Source: a virus. Taken from it: DNA of 64,000 nucleotides. Position numbers and translations under genes: made by a program. Below the pieces are notes generated by a model that worked only from the letters and a program-made list of their open reading frames with translations, searched no databases and had not been told where the DNA came from. Every line of letters starts with the position of its first letter. Positions within the stretch are counted from its first letter, which is position 1. The stretch spans positions 103,374-167,373 of the IMG/VR virus record IMGVR_UViG_3300042922_000265. One strand, 5' to 3'. Below are positions 52,088-60,996 of the stretch, piece by piece.

Positions 52088-52761
52088 GGGGTGCCTCCGG
52101 TCTTCCATTTGAGCAGGGTGAACAGCAGATCCACATCGGGCTCGATGCCGTGATCGTTGAAGATCTTGGCCAGGACATAGGTCTCGGCAATGACGTACTC
52201 AGGGGTGAGAGACTCATGCTCCGGCGACTCGGTCAGGGTACGCAGGCGCGCCTTGGTGCGCTCGGTCTGGCGGAGCTGTGACTCCCAGGTGGTGGCGGGC
52301 TCGCCGCGTTCAGCAGCAGCGTCGTGAGCATCGGCGATGCGATCCAGCACAGCCTGACGCAGATCAGGAGGACTCACACGCAGGGCGTTGATGATCTGGA
52401 ATCCGACGCCGTCACCCTCACGAAGGAGTCCGAGCAGGATGTGCTCGGTAGCGATGTAGCCCACGTTGAGCTGGCGCGCTTCCTTCAGAGACAACTCCAG
52501 CACCAGCTTGGCGCGCGGCGTGAACGGAATGTGGCCGGTGGGGGCCTGCTGACCATATCCAATGAGGTCGCCAACCCTGTCACGAACCTTCTCCACGGTG
52601 ATGCCACGCTCAGTCAGGACCTGCCCAGCAATGCCCTCGGCCTCGTGCGCCAACGCCAACAGGATGTGCTCGGTGCCGATGTAGTTGTGGTTGAGCATCC
52701 GGGCCTCTTCTTGAGCCAGGACGACCACCCGACGGGCACGGTCTGTGAATCTCTCGAACAT
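52084..52761 (-). CDS. stand-alone ClpC N-domain protein (ClpC2-like)
   Basis: 225 residues. The first 150 are two Clp-N repeats: FERFTDRARRVVVLAQEEAR, NHNYIGTEHILLALAHE, and IPFTPRAKLVLELSLKEARQ, IATEHILLGLLREGDGV. This is close to the host ClpC1 N-domain, but no ATPase domain follows. The last 75 residues are specific. Known stand-alone ClpC-N proteins of mycobacteria (ClpC2) shield ClpC1. The phage protein may act as decoy, adaptor or inhibitor of ClpC1P1P2. Confidence 0.92.
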   Translation of the reverse strand: MFERFTDRARRVVVLAQEEARMLNHNYIGTEHILLALAHEAEGIAGQVLTERGITVEKVRDRVGDLIGYGQQAPTGHIPFTPRAKLVLELSLKEARQLNVGYIATEHILLGLLREGDGVGFQIINALRVSPPDLRQAVLDRIADAHDAAAERGEPATTWESQLRQTERTKARLRTLTESPEHESLTPEYVIAETYVLAKIFNDHGIEPDVDLLFTLLKWKTGGTP

Positions 52762-53039
52762 CAGACGCTTTCTTCTGCCGGGTGTGGTGGTTCCGGGGTG
52801 ACGACCTTCTTGGGTCGCGGCTTGTCGCCATCGCGGATCTGATACACCCTGGGCAACGAAAGCCCACTAGCCTTGGACAGCTTGTTGCCGCTGATGTCCA
52901 TGTCGAAGCCAGTCTTGATCAGGTCGTGCACCTCCTTCATCGCCTCATCCTCGCGACTACGGATGCGACGCAGCTTAGCCTTAGCCTGTTCGAGCTGGTC
53001 AAGGTGCTGCTGCTGTTCTGGGCCGACCTTCTTGGTCAT
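52761..53039 (-). CDS. small helix-turn-helix protein
   Basis: 92 residues. A coiled N-terminus (LDQLEQAKAKLRRIRSRED) is followed by ISGNKLSKASGLSLPRVYQI, a helix-turn-helix with GLS turn and R-x-Y-Q-I recognition helix, then a Pro-rich tail. Likely a DNA-binding regulator. TGATG overlap with the ClpC-like gene. Confidence 0.78.
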   Translation of the reverse strand: MTKKVGPEQQQHLDQLEQAKAKLRRIRSREDEAMKEVHDLIKTGFDMDISGNKLSKASGLSLPRVYQIRDGDKPRPKKVVTPEPPHPAEESV

Positions 53040-53063
53040 GGGCGCGGTGTTCCTCTCATGGCT

Positions 53064-53312
53064 CTATCGAGCCGGGGCGTTATTGGGTGAGTTGTTGGGC
53101 AGGTTGTTGGGTCCCAAAGTTGATACAGCTTCTTTCTCTTGAGATGGGTGAATACCGAGCATCATCATCAGCTCGGTGGCCTCTTCGGCGTTGTCCACAT
53201 TGGCGCATACGGTGAGACGGGCCTTGGAGATCTGATCGTCCTCCAACGGGTCACCGTCCATCGTCACGGTCATGGACTCAGCATCAATTGCCGAGGCGTG
53301 CTTTCCTGCCAT
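53064..53312 (-). CDS. hypothetical protein, 82 aa
   Basis: MAGKHASAIDAESMTVTMDG, an alpha/beta part with ARLTVCANVDNAEEATELMM, and an Asn/Pro-rich tail (NNLPNNSPNNAPAR). Leader of about 50 nt from a possible promoter at 53362. Function unknown. Confidence 0.72.
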   Translation of the reverse strand: MAGKHASAIDAESMTVTMDGDPLEDDQISKARLTVCANVDNAEEATELMMMLGIHPSQEKEAVSTLGPNNLPNNSPNNAPAR

Positions 53313-53361
53313 CTGCTCTCCACTTCGGATACAGCTCCACCACTCTGATGAAGCTATAACT

Positions 53362-53390
53362 ACTATAGCAGATACCTACAGCGAACTAGA
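53362..53390 (-). promoter_or_regulatory. weak candidate promoter after terminase
   Basis: TATAGT with CTGTAG in the spacer and TCTAGT as a poor -35, overlapping the terminase stop. Confidence 0.35.
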
Positions 53391-55665
53391 ACCGCCCACG
53401 TGCACGGTTTGAGCCACCTCCGGCGTACCGATTGCGCTCGGATCGAACAGCGCTTGTGGGAGCATTGCGACCGAACCCACGATCCGGGCGTTCCAGGCGC
53501 TGAGCATTGAAACGCTCCAGGTTGTTGCGGTTGGAACGCGCACGTACTGCGCGAGAATCCTGCGGCGCATCGCGGCCACCGACGCCTGCCAGAGCCATTC
53601 GCTCCTGCTCGCGACCGCTCTTGAGTCCTGCGGTGTTGGTGGAACCGAACGAGGCACGGGTGCGACCCTTGTACCAACGCTCCAAGTGATCCTCCAGCAG
53701 GTCCACAGCCACCACCATGACACAGTCGGCGAGGTCCTTGGTGGTCACCGGGCCGATCTCCTGGCGATCGACCTTGCCGTTCTTCTCCTGGAGGAACTTC
53801 AGCTCTTGCTCCAGCAGGCTCATGCCGTCGTCGAAGAAGTCGTCCTTGTAGGCGTGCACCAGGCCCAGGTTGATGGCGGCCTTGAAACGCTCGAACCGGC
53901 GCTGGTTCTCCTGCACCGTGAACGTCTTCTCGAAGATGTGCATCTGGGGGTGGTCCAAGCGCTGCTGATCGACCAGACCGAAGGCGGCGTACTGGTCGTA
54001 GGTCATCTTGGAGATGGACGGCCACTTGCGCAGCAGGCTGTCGATGTCACGGCCCACCGTGACGTAGTTGACGGTGTGATCGACGAAGTTCTCTGGCTTC
54101 CACACATGCAGCTTGTCGAAGATGACGTGCGGGAGGACACGGCCACCCTTCTTGCAGTTGTGATCGTACTTGAGCTGCGGTGGGGCGTTGCGGGGCAAGT
54201 TGTTGGGGTCCCACCCGCAGCCATCGCACGGCGCGTCCTCGATATGGCCGATGGCAAAGCCGAAGTTGGCGTTGGTGCGCGACGGGTCACCGTGCGCGCG
54301 GTAGACGATGGAGAACTTACCCTTGTCCTGCTTGACGACGTCATCACGCCACCACGGGCGCTCAAACATGCGGTCGACCATGATCTCGTTGAGGTAGGCG
54401 TCCTCGACGCTGGCGAACTGCGCAGCACGTTCGACCTTGAACTTCTCGGGGTTCTTGGCCCGCATGCGCTGCATGGCCCTGGACTCAGGCCCATCACCCT
54501 CCGGGTCCCACTGCACCGGGCGCTTCCACCGGGGGAAGGTGCGCTTCTTGCCGGGACGCATTGGGATGGTGTGGCTGGTGTCCCAATCCTGGTAGGTGGC
54601 CCAGGACGGCAGCTGGAAGATCAGCATGCCAGGGTCAGCGATGGCGACCTCCAGCTCCTCTTCCACCTCGTCCATGTCCATGCCCAGGTGAGCCTCGGTG
54701 TAGGTGCGCCGCTCGAACTTACCCTCGCGCTTGTCGTACTCCTCCATGGTCACGCAGCCCTCTTGGTAGAGCTGGTAGAAGCGACCGACCTTGGTGAAGG
54801 GCGAGCTGGGGACATAGGTGAACTGCTGCAGACCAAACTGGTCCAGCGAGGGCTGCATAGCGGCGTAGACCTCGTCGCCACTCTTGGTCGAGCCAGTGCC
54901 CATGATCTGGTGGGCGAACTCGTCGTAGTAGTTGGCGAAGCCGTTACCACCACGCTTGCTGGTCGAGCTGGTGGCCGCCGCCTGGGCGTGCAGTGAGGCG
55001 TACTCGCGGTCCAGGGACACACCCTGCAGGCGCATCTCGTCGATATAGCGCTCATCGGCGGGCGTGCGGATGTAGAAGTCGGTGACGCGGTTGGCCACGA
55101 TGTGCGGCTTGAGGTACTCGCAGTTCTCCACGGTGCGCCGGATGTCACCGAACTGACGATCGGCGGCCTGAGCCTGGGTGGTCGCGATGACGGTCAACTC
55201 ACCCACAGCGTGAGGCACGATGCCGAAATGCTGCTGCCAGTCGTCCAGGCTCAGGAAGTAGGCCAGGCGCTCTGCCCCGGTGACACCACCAATGATGCCC
55301 TTGGACGCACGACGACCGGCCACGGCCTGGACGTGCGGGAAGTGGTGGTACCCGTTGGTCTTCAGGTAGTGGACGCGGTCCCAGATGTCAGGCTGCACAC
55401 CGATGGGCTGGGTGCGGTCCTTGAAACCCTGCCGCCACTCCTCGATCTTCTCGAAATCGTAGTCGGTCATCATCTCGGTTTCGAGATAGATGAGCTTGAG
55501 CAACGTCAGCTGACGTGGGTACAGGTTCATCCCACAGAAGCTGCGGTGGGTGGCGAAGTCGACGATGGACTCCCACGGCGGCCCCGAACGCATGGCGTTC
55601 TGGAACTGCTTGATGGGGTCAAATGACCAGCCCTCACCGCCTGGCGTGACGTTGCGGGAGACCAC
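53386..55665 (-). CDS. terL: terminase large subunit
   Basis: 759 residues. The ATPase part has a Walker A-like AGRRASKG at 116-123 and Walker B NYYDEFAH at 245-252; a nuclease-like domain follows with conserved Asp/Glu residues. An insertion with CDGCGW may bind zinc. TerL packages DNA into the prohead and cuts it. The last 90 residues are an Arg/Gly/Asn-rich tail (RYAGGGSNRARGRF) unusual for TerL. GTG start. Confidence 0.92.
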   Translation of the reverse strand: MVSRNVTPGGEGWSFDPIKQFQNAMRSGPPWESIVDFATHRSFCGMNLYPRQLTLLKLIYLETEMMTDYDFEKIEEWRQGFKDRTQPIGVQPDIWDRVHYLKTNGYHHFPHVQAVAGRRASKGIIGGVTGAERLAYFLSLDDWQQHFGIVPHAVGELTVIATTQAQAADRQFGDIRRTVENCEYLKPHIVANRVTDFYIRTPADERYIDEMRLQGVSLDREYASLHAQAAATSSTSKRGGNGFANYYDEFAHQIMGTGSTKSGDEVYAAMQPSLDQFGLQQFTYVPSSPFTKVGRFYQLYQEGCVTMEEYDKREGKFERRTYTEAHLGMDMDEVEEELEVAIADPGMLIFQLPSWATYQDWDTSHTIPMRPGKKRTFPRWKRPVQWDPEGDGPESRAMQRMRAKNPEKFKVERAAQFASVEDAYLNEIMVDRMFERPWWRDDVVKQDKGKFSIVYRAHGDPSRTNANFGFAIGHIEDAPCDGCGWDPNNLPRNAPPQLKYDHNCKKGGRVLPHVIFDKLHVWKPENFVDHTVNYVTVGRDIDSLLRKWPSISKMTYDQYAAFGLVDQQRLDHPQMHIFEKTFTVQENQRRFERFKAAINLGLVHAYKDDFFDDGMSLLEQELKFLQEKNGKVDRQEIGPVTTKDLADCVMVVAVDLLEDHLERWYKGRTRASFGSTNTAGLKSGREQERMALAGVGGRDAPQDSRAVRARSNRNNLERFNAQRLERPDRGFGRNAPTSAVRSERNRYAGGGSNRARGRF

Positions 55666-55671
55666 GGTCGG

Positions 55672-55998
55672 TTACTTCTTCCAGGGGTTCTCGTACGTGC
55701 CGTCGTGCGGTGGCTCCACGGCTACTGGAGCGTCCGGGCCGACGGCCAGGGTGTCGACCTCGGTGGCATTCGGGTCCACGGCCAGCACGGTGCCCTTGGG
55801 CTTGTACGGGGCACGGTAGATGCCCAGTGCGGTCAGCACAGCGAACAGCGCGCCGACAACAGCAGGCCACGGTGACGGCAGGGCGTCGGTGGACTGCAAG
55901 ATGAACGGACCGATGAAGGTCAACAGCGAGCCGATGAGGCCCACCCAGGTCTTCATCTTGGACGGGATGATCTCGGTGATGTCGACGGGGTTGGTCAT
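55672..55998 (-). CDS. holin-like membrane protein
   Basis: 108 residues. An N-terminal amphipathic part (ITEIIPSKMKTWVGLIGSLL) runs into two hydrophobic helices (LTFIGPFILQS and AVVGALFAVLTALGIY), then RAPYKP and a polar acidic tail. Position next to the endolysin with ATGA overlap and this layout fit actinophage holins. Confidence 0.8.
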   Translation of the reverse strand: MTNPVDITEIIPSKMKTWVGLIGSLLTFIGPFILQSTDALPSPWPAVVGALFAVLTALGIYRAPYKPKGTVLAVDPNATEVDTLAVGPDAPVAVEPPHDGTYENPWKK

Positions 55999-57728
55999 GA
56001 TGTCTCTCCATCCGATGCCTTGGTCTGCAGCACGCCGATCAGCGCGAGCAGCGGAGCCTTCTCGGTGTCATTGAGCACACCCGAGAGCTGCAGGGCCTCC
56101 AGCGCGTCGTACGCGCGCCCGATGACCTGGCCGGTGCTGCTGGCCGTGGGCTCAGCGACAACCTGCTGCTGCAGCGATGCCTGATATGCCTGGGCCTGCA
56201 GTGCCTCGGTCAGGCCAGGCACTGGCCCTGCCGAGACGGGGGTGTCCCTGGCCGTCGGCACCACATCGGTGACCTCGGCCAGGATGGCGCGGGCGATCTG
56301 CCGGTCCTCCTGACGATCCGGGTAGCGCACGGGGTCAGCATTGGCGACCTCGCGCAATAGTTCCAGTGAGCCAGGATGGCCGTAGCCAGCCAGCAGGCGT
56401 ACCAGCTGCACGTGGCCATGGCCGTCGCCATTGAGCGTGAACCCAGCGATGGTGTCTACCGCGCCTTCACCGAGGTGACGCAGCGGACTGCGGCTCGGGA
56501 AGCGCTTGAGCACTTCGCTGTGGATCTCGCTGATCTTGCGTTCTGCTTCGGCGCTCAACTCGTCCTCCTCGGGTACGGGTGTGGTGTTGATCAGGGCAAG
56601 GAGCTGGACACCGAGCGCCGATGCCCGGTCGTAGCGCGCCTTGCGGTCAGCGGCACCGTTCTGGCCGCCGTTGATGGCCTGGGTGACGGCGTACAGGTTG
56701 CGCTCGTCGCTCAGACGGTTGATCTGTGGTCGGGCCACAGTCCAGTACCAGGCAGGACCGACACCCGCATAGCGGATCTCGGCCAGACGACGCGAGTCGT
56801 CCACAAAGTAGGTCGGCGTGGGGACGATGCCCTGCTCATAGGCCCATTTGCTCAGCTGGGTGTAGTTGTGTCGGCCCGTGACCTGAATCCACGAACGCCC
56901 CTTGAAGCGCACGCCATCACCAGGCTGGGTGTTGCCCAAGTCCTTGCGGCCCTCGTAGGCCGCACCGGAGGCGATCTCCTCGGTGTACTTGAAGCTGGCC
57001 GACTCGTGGCCCATCTGCGCCAACCACATGGCGATGCGGTTGGGGTTGGTGGCATCGCTCTCGGCCAATCCGGTCTGAATGCCAGGCAGGATCTCCGCCG
57101 CGCGAGCCACGCTCAGGCCAGTAGCGCGTACCAGAACGTCGATGGCCGCTGGGACCTGCACGGGTGGCTTGGGCTGCTCGGGCGGCGTAGTGGTACCGCC
57201 GCGCTTGTATGTGCTGAATCCATCCGGGCGGATCTTGCGCCGGATGAAGTCGTTGACCTTGGCAACGTGCTGGGAACCATAGGTGTTGCCACCCATCTGG
57301 AAGTGCATCCAGTCCCGAATGGACCAGTAGCCGCCGCAGAAGATCATGCCCTCATACCAGTCGAGCAGCTCGTCGAGAGCCTTGGCCTTGGGTCCTGGGT
57401 AGGCACGTTCCTTGGTGATGCCATACCGAAACACGGGGGCCTCGGGCGGTCCGTTCCAGTTCAGATCCATGCCGGTGCCAGACAGATGGTTGCTGGAAGA
57501 CACGCTGTTGGTGGCGGTCCAGCACGCGCTGTCAGCATCACGCAGAGGCTCGATGTAGGCGTGGTAATCAGCCGCGAAGGCGGCCATGATCTTCTCCGGC
57601 TGGCCCTCGCGGATCAGCAACGAGACATGTTGCGCGCCGGGGATGCGCACCCAGCGGCAACTGTTCTGGTCGACCATCCGCCACCCGTTCTCCGAGTGGG
57701 TTCGACCATAGACGGTCCTGTCAGCCAC
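55995..57728 (-). CDS. lysA: endolysin LysA: M15 peptidase + GH19-like glycosidase
   Basis: 577 residues, three parts. Residues 20-150: M15/VanY-type peptidase with SNHLSGTGMDLNW at 79-91 and WMHFQM at 140-145 (zinc ligands His81, Asp88, His142). Residues about 190-385: GH19-like glycosidase with MGHESASFKYTEE and the substrate loop RFKGRSWIQVTGRHNY. Residues 390-577: helical C-terminal domain probably for cell-wall binding. It degrades peptidoglycan for lysis. GTG start overlaps the upstream stop. No LysB esterase is seen here. Confidence 0.93.
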   Translation of the reverse strand: MADRTVYGRTHSENGWRMVDQNSCRWVRIPGAQHVSLLIREGQPEKIMAAFAADYHAYIEPLRDADSACWTATNSVSSSNHLSGTGMDLNWNGPPEAPVFRYGITKERAYPGPKAKALDELLDWYEGMIFCGGYWSIRDWMHFQMGGNTYGSQHVAKVNDFIRRKIRPDGFSTYKRGGTTTPPEQPKPPVQVPAAIDVLVRATGLSVARAAEILPGIQTGLAESDATNPNRIAMWLAQMGHESASFKYTEEIASGAAYEGRKDLGNTQPGDGVRFKGRSWIQVTGRHNYTQLSKWAYEQGIVPTPTYFVDDSRRLAEIRYAGVGPAWYWTVARPQINRLSDERNLYAVTQAINGGQNGAADRKARYDRASALGVQLLALINTTPVPEEDELSAEAERKISEIHSEVLKRFPSRSPLRHLGEGAVDTIAGFTLNGDGHGHVQLVRLLAGYGHPGSLELLREVANADPVRYPDRQEDRQIARAILAEVTDVVPTARDTPVSAGPVPGLTEALQAQAYQASLQQQVVAEPTASSTGQVIGRAYDALEALQLSGVLNDTEKAPLLALIGVLQTKASDGETS

Positions 57729-58020
57729 GCGGCCTCCAGAAGTCAGCCAGCTGGCCGAGGCCAGGGAAGGTGATGTTCGGGATCAACTGGTCCAGCGCAG
57801 CAGCGGCGGCATCAGTAACCTGCGCCAAGTCGGGCTTGCCGTCGCGGTTCAGGTCAGCACTGGTGATCGCCTCCACGGCAGCGGCGGCTGACGCGACCGG
57901 GATGATCGGCAGAATGCGCTCGGTGATGAGTTCACCGAGGATGTCCTTGATCGCCTGCTTGGTCTGCGGGTCCGCGATGACCTTGACGATCACGTCTTTG
58001 ACAAAGTCCTGTAGTGCCAC
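57721..58020 (-). CDS. small protein with EF-hand-like loop
   Basis: 99 residues from a GTG with GAGGAGGTGCCC upstream. Helical N-terminus (KDVIVKVIADPQTKQAIKDI), then DLNRDGKPDL at about 66-75, a D-x-N-x-D-G loop as in calcium-binding EF-hand or dockerin motifs. Directly precedes LysA, so a lysis accessory or tail role is likely. Function unproven. Confidence 0.75.
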   Translation of the reverse strand: MALQDFVKDVIVKVIADPQTKQAIKDILGELITERILPIIPVASAAAAVEAITSADLNRDGKPDLAQVTDAAAAALDQLIPNITFPGLGQLADFWRPRG

Positions 58021-58061
58021 TGGGCACCTCCTCTATCCCTTCTAGGGATTGCTGACAGGAA

Positions 58062-58805
58062 CTACAGTGCGGTGCGAGCGAAGAAGAGTGCGGCGGTGGC
58101 CACAGATCCAACCTGGGTCGTCGACTGCCCGCCCTCGGTGTCAAACAGCCAGGCGTTGATGAGCAAATTGGTGGCGGGATGCCAGGAGTCCTGGACGCCA
58201 TCCTGTCCCTCGGCCAGCGCAGCGGTGACCGGCAGCACGGTGATGGTCTGATAATCCAGGTAGTGGCTGCGCCCATATCCCTGGCCAATGAGCGTCTGCG
58301 CCGCGTAGGTGGTCTGGGTGTTGTCGCCGATGCGGATCTCGATGACGGCTCGGCCTGTGCTGGCCACCGAGGTGCTCATAAACACCAAGGGCTGGCCACG
58401 CACGCCAGAGACACCCAGATTCCACTGAGCGATCTTGAGAGGGGTGATGCCCGTGGTGCCACCAAAGGTCTGGTTGGCCCCCCAGGGACCACGCATGGTG
58501 CCTGCGCCGAGGACGGGGACCTGAGCCTGAGGCACCTTGCCGTCACTGCCCAGCGTGGCCACACCGGAAGCCGTGCCCTTTGCTGTCAGGGGAACCAACA
58601 GGTTGTCCTGGGCCGGGTAGTAGCTAGCTGGTGCGTACAGTTCGTCCTGGCTGTCCACGTAGGTCTTGGGTGCACGAGTGGACTTCAGGGTGTCGACACG
58701 GCCCGCGACATAGGCGCGACTGACACCACTGGTGAGGATCTCCTCAGTGGTCTGACGAGTTTCGGTGGCGCGTGGGTGGTCTTCATCCACACCCACGAAT
58801 GGCAA
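58062..58805 (-). CDS. minor tail protein
   Basis: 247 residues. Start region PFVGVDEDHPRATETRQTTE, a hinge with YVDSQDELYA, then TLGSDGKVPQAQVPVLG, the K-V-P-x-x-Q-x-P motif shared with the tail genes upstream, and a beta-rich C-terminal domain. The best ribosome site (AGGAGG) is 12 nt before the TTG at 58805; an in-frame AUC lies closer, so the exact start is uncertain. Confidence 0.8.
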   Translation of the reverse strand: MPFVGVDEDHPRATETRQTTEEILTSGVSRAYVAGRVDTLKSTRAPKTYVDSQDELYAPASYYPAQDNLLVPLTAKGTASGVATLGSDGKVPQAQVPVLGAGTMRGPWGANQTFGGTTGITPLKIAQWNLGVSGVRGQPLVFMSTSVASTGRAVIEIRIGDNTQTTYAAQTLIGQGYGRSHYLDYQTITVLPVTAALAEGQDGVQDSWHPATNLLINAWLFDTEGGQSTTQVGSVATAALFFARTAL

Positions 58806-58824
58806 TCCAGCGATGATGCACCTC

Positions 58825-59595
58825 CTAGAGTCCGGGATAGACCAGCGCGAAGAAGGTCAGTCCCGCGCTGGCAAACGTGTACGTGGACCCGCTCCACAGA
58901 CTGAGCCACAAACTGAAGTCCACCGCGCCCTCGATCGGCAGACGGTTGCCGGGGTTGACCGAGTTATCGGCGAAGGGCAGTGCGGTGTGCATCGCCATGT
59001 GTCGATGGGCCGTGGTCAGGCACCAGGAGTACTTGGTGTCATCATTGCGCAGCACGCTGATCTGGCCGTAGCTGCCGGTGCCCATCATGCGGTTGGCCGA
59101 TGCCCCCAGGGTGGACCCACCCAGAACCTGAGCGAAGATCAGCGGCACGTAGGGGTAGCCAGGATCGGGAATGGTCAGCGACGCAGCCTGGTATTCCTTG
59201 GGGTTGTTGCTGGTCGCCTGGTATTGCCCACTGATGATGATGCTGGTGGCCGGTACGAACAGCGGTTTGCGGTTGGTCTGCACTGTGGGCAGGTACGGCG
59301 AGGTGACGTAGCTGTTGTTGTCGAGCGGGACGACCCCGTTGGCCTGGCCCACCTGGGTGGTCGGCACGTAGTTCTGGTCTGCTGCATCGACGGCGGTCTT
59401 GAGTGCGCGCAGGTTGTCCTGCTGATCGACGTAGGCCGGGTTGACCAGTCCTGCGGCTGACGCCTGTGCGGCGACCTCGGAATTGATGTAGTCGTCGTCC
59501 ACACGGATGGTGTCGTAGCGAGTGTTGACGTAGCTGCGCGGCACCACGGAGGTGTCGCTGTCAGGGGTGCGACCCACATACCGAATCGGTGGCAT
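58825..59595 (-). CDS. minor tail protein
   Basis: 256 residues. N-terminal helical part with YVDQQDNLRALKTA and GQANGVVPLDNNSYV, then a beta-sandwich half (GSTYTFASAGLTFFALVYPG). Layout resembles the neighbouring tail genes: short helical collar, linker, beta domain. AGGAGGAGTC precedes the ATG. Confidence 0.8.
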   Translation of the reverse strand: MPPIRYVGRTPDSDTSVVPRSYVNTRYDTIRVDDDYINSEVAAQASAAGLVNPAYVDQQDNLRALKTAVDAADQNYVPTTQVGQANGVVPLDNNSYVTSPYLPTVQTNRKPLFVPATSIIISGQYQATSNNPKEYQAASLTIPDPGYPYVPLIFAQVLGGSTLGASANRMMGTGSYGQISVLRNDDTKYSWCLTTAHRHMAMHTALPFADNSVNPGNRLPIEGAVDFSLWLSLWSGSTYTFASAGLTFFALVYPGL

Positions 59596-59604
59596 GACTC
59601 CTCC

Positions 59605-60996
59605 TTACGCCGGGTAGGCCATGACGTGGAGCTTGGGCCGGTAATTGCGCAGGGTGCTGATCCCGGCCCCGGTGTTCAGCGCCCTGATGTAGAGCGTGGT
59701 CGCACCTGTCTGCACAGGCATGGAATGCAAGTTCTGCGGAACGACGATGACCGGCGCGTAGTTGCGAAACATGTCGTTGACCCAGATGGACTCGAAATCC
59801 GGTGGCTTGGTCTGGCCAAGGTTTGCTGCCGCCGGAGCCTGCATGAATCCCCAGCCACGATTATTCGGACCGTAAACGGTGAGCCCGGTGTTGTCGGTGA
59901 AATCCAGGATCGGGGTGTTGGAGCCGTGCCGGTAATACCGGAATCGACGCATGTCCAGGTCGTACTCGCCTGCGGTCAACCAGATCAGTTCGTTGTTGGA
60001 TGGCTGCCCTGACGGCGCGGTGGCCAGAACCTGCTCCCCGTCACTGGTCGGCGACCGATACACCAGCGAACACGAACCCGGACTGGTGTTGTGGATCGCC
60101 ACATAGCTGGTGAAATCAGCATTCACGCGAGTGTAGAGCCGGAAGGCAGGGCGACCCTGGGAACCGAACTCAGGGTCACCATTGCCGCCGATGCGTACGA
60201 ACACACCCTGACGGTCAGAGCCGGTCTGAGCAAAGGCGGGGTCGATGGCTCGGGCATGGCAACGCCGAGCCAGGCCCGCGTACGGCCAGTAGGCGCGTCC
60301 GTCATTGATGCCTAGACGACCACCAGATCCGTTATCGCCGCCGGTGCCGTCCGGATTGGTGGCGTAGGTCTGCTCCCACCCAGGGCCGAGGTTGTTGGCA
60401 TCAGGCCGCTCGAAATCGTCCCCGTGAGCCAATTCGGTGACGTCCTGGGAATCGTTGGCTCCCTGACCGACCCCGATGATGGTTCCCGATGCAGAACCGA
60501 GGCGCACGTAGACCACAGAATGCTCGGTATCAACATCCGATCGGGCATCCACTTCCCCGAAGACGACGAGCCGGTACGGATAGCCAGGATCGGTAACTCC
60601 GCACGTGTACAGCGTGGTTTCTGCTGCCGCTGTGGTCTGCGCGTTGTAGGCCGACGGAGACCACGGGCCACGATGGTACTGCTGGGTGTTGGGGGCGTTG
60701 ATGCGCGCCGGGTTGAGCTTGCTGGTGGCGTCCAGGCCCGCCACGCCGTTGGGGACCTCACGACTGGCCAGCTTGACCCGCAGGTTGTCCTGGGCATTGA
60801 CATAGGCGGTAGTGGCCAGCAGCGCGTCGCGATCATCCACGTAGGTCCGCGAAGCGTAGCTGGTCAAACCCGCGTTGATCGCATCATCGATCTCCTCGGT
60901 GGACAGCTCGTTGCCCTTGAGAAGGTCGACATAATCCTGGTACACCAGGTCTCGGTCAGCGGCAATGGCCGCGCCGACGTTGCGCAGCCCTGACAT
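59605..60996 (-). CDS. minor tail protein, possible carbohydrate-binding domain
   Basis: 463 residues. N-terminal YVDDRDALLATTAYVNAQDN and VPNGVAGLDATSKLNPARIN repeat the family pattern. The middle has a jelly-roll-like section (GDDFERPDANNLGPGWEQTY, then RLYTRVNADFTSYVAIHN), reminiscent of concanavalin-like sugar-binding folds; C-terminal beta domain. The start at 60996 is in a TGATG overlap. Confidence 0.8.
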   Translation of the reverse strand: MSGLRNVGAAIAADRDLVYQDYVDLLKGNELSTEEIDDAINAGLTSYASRTYVDDRDALLATTAYVNAQDNLRVKLASREVPNGVAGLDATSKLNPARINAPNTQQYHRGPWSPSAYNAQTTAAAETTLYTCGVTDPGYPYRLVVFGEVDARSDVDTEHSVVYVRLGSASGTIIGVGQGANDSQDVTELAHGDDFERPDANNLGPGWEQTYATNPDGTGGDNGSGGRLGINDGRAYWPYAGLARRCHARAIDPAFAQTGSDRQGVFVRIGGNGDPEFGSQGRPAFRLYTRVNADFTSYVAIHNTSPGSCSLVYRSPTSDGEQVLATAPSGQPSNNELIWLTAGEYDLDMRRFRYYRHGSNTPILDFTDNTGLTVYGPNNRGWGFMQAPAAANLGQTKPPDFESIWVNDMFRNYAPVIVVPQNLHSMPVQTGATTLYIRALNTGAGISTLRNYRPKLHVMAYPA

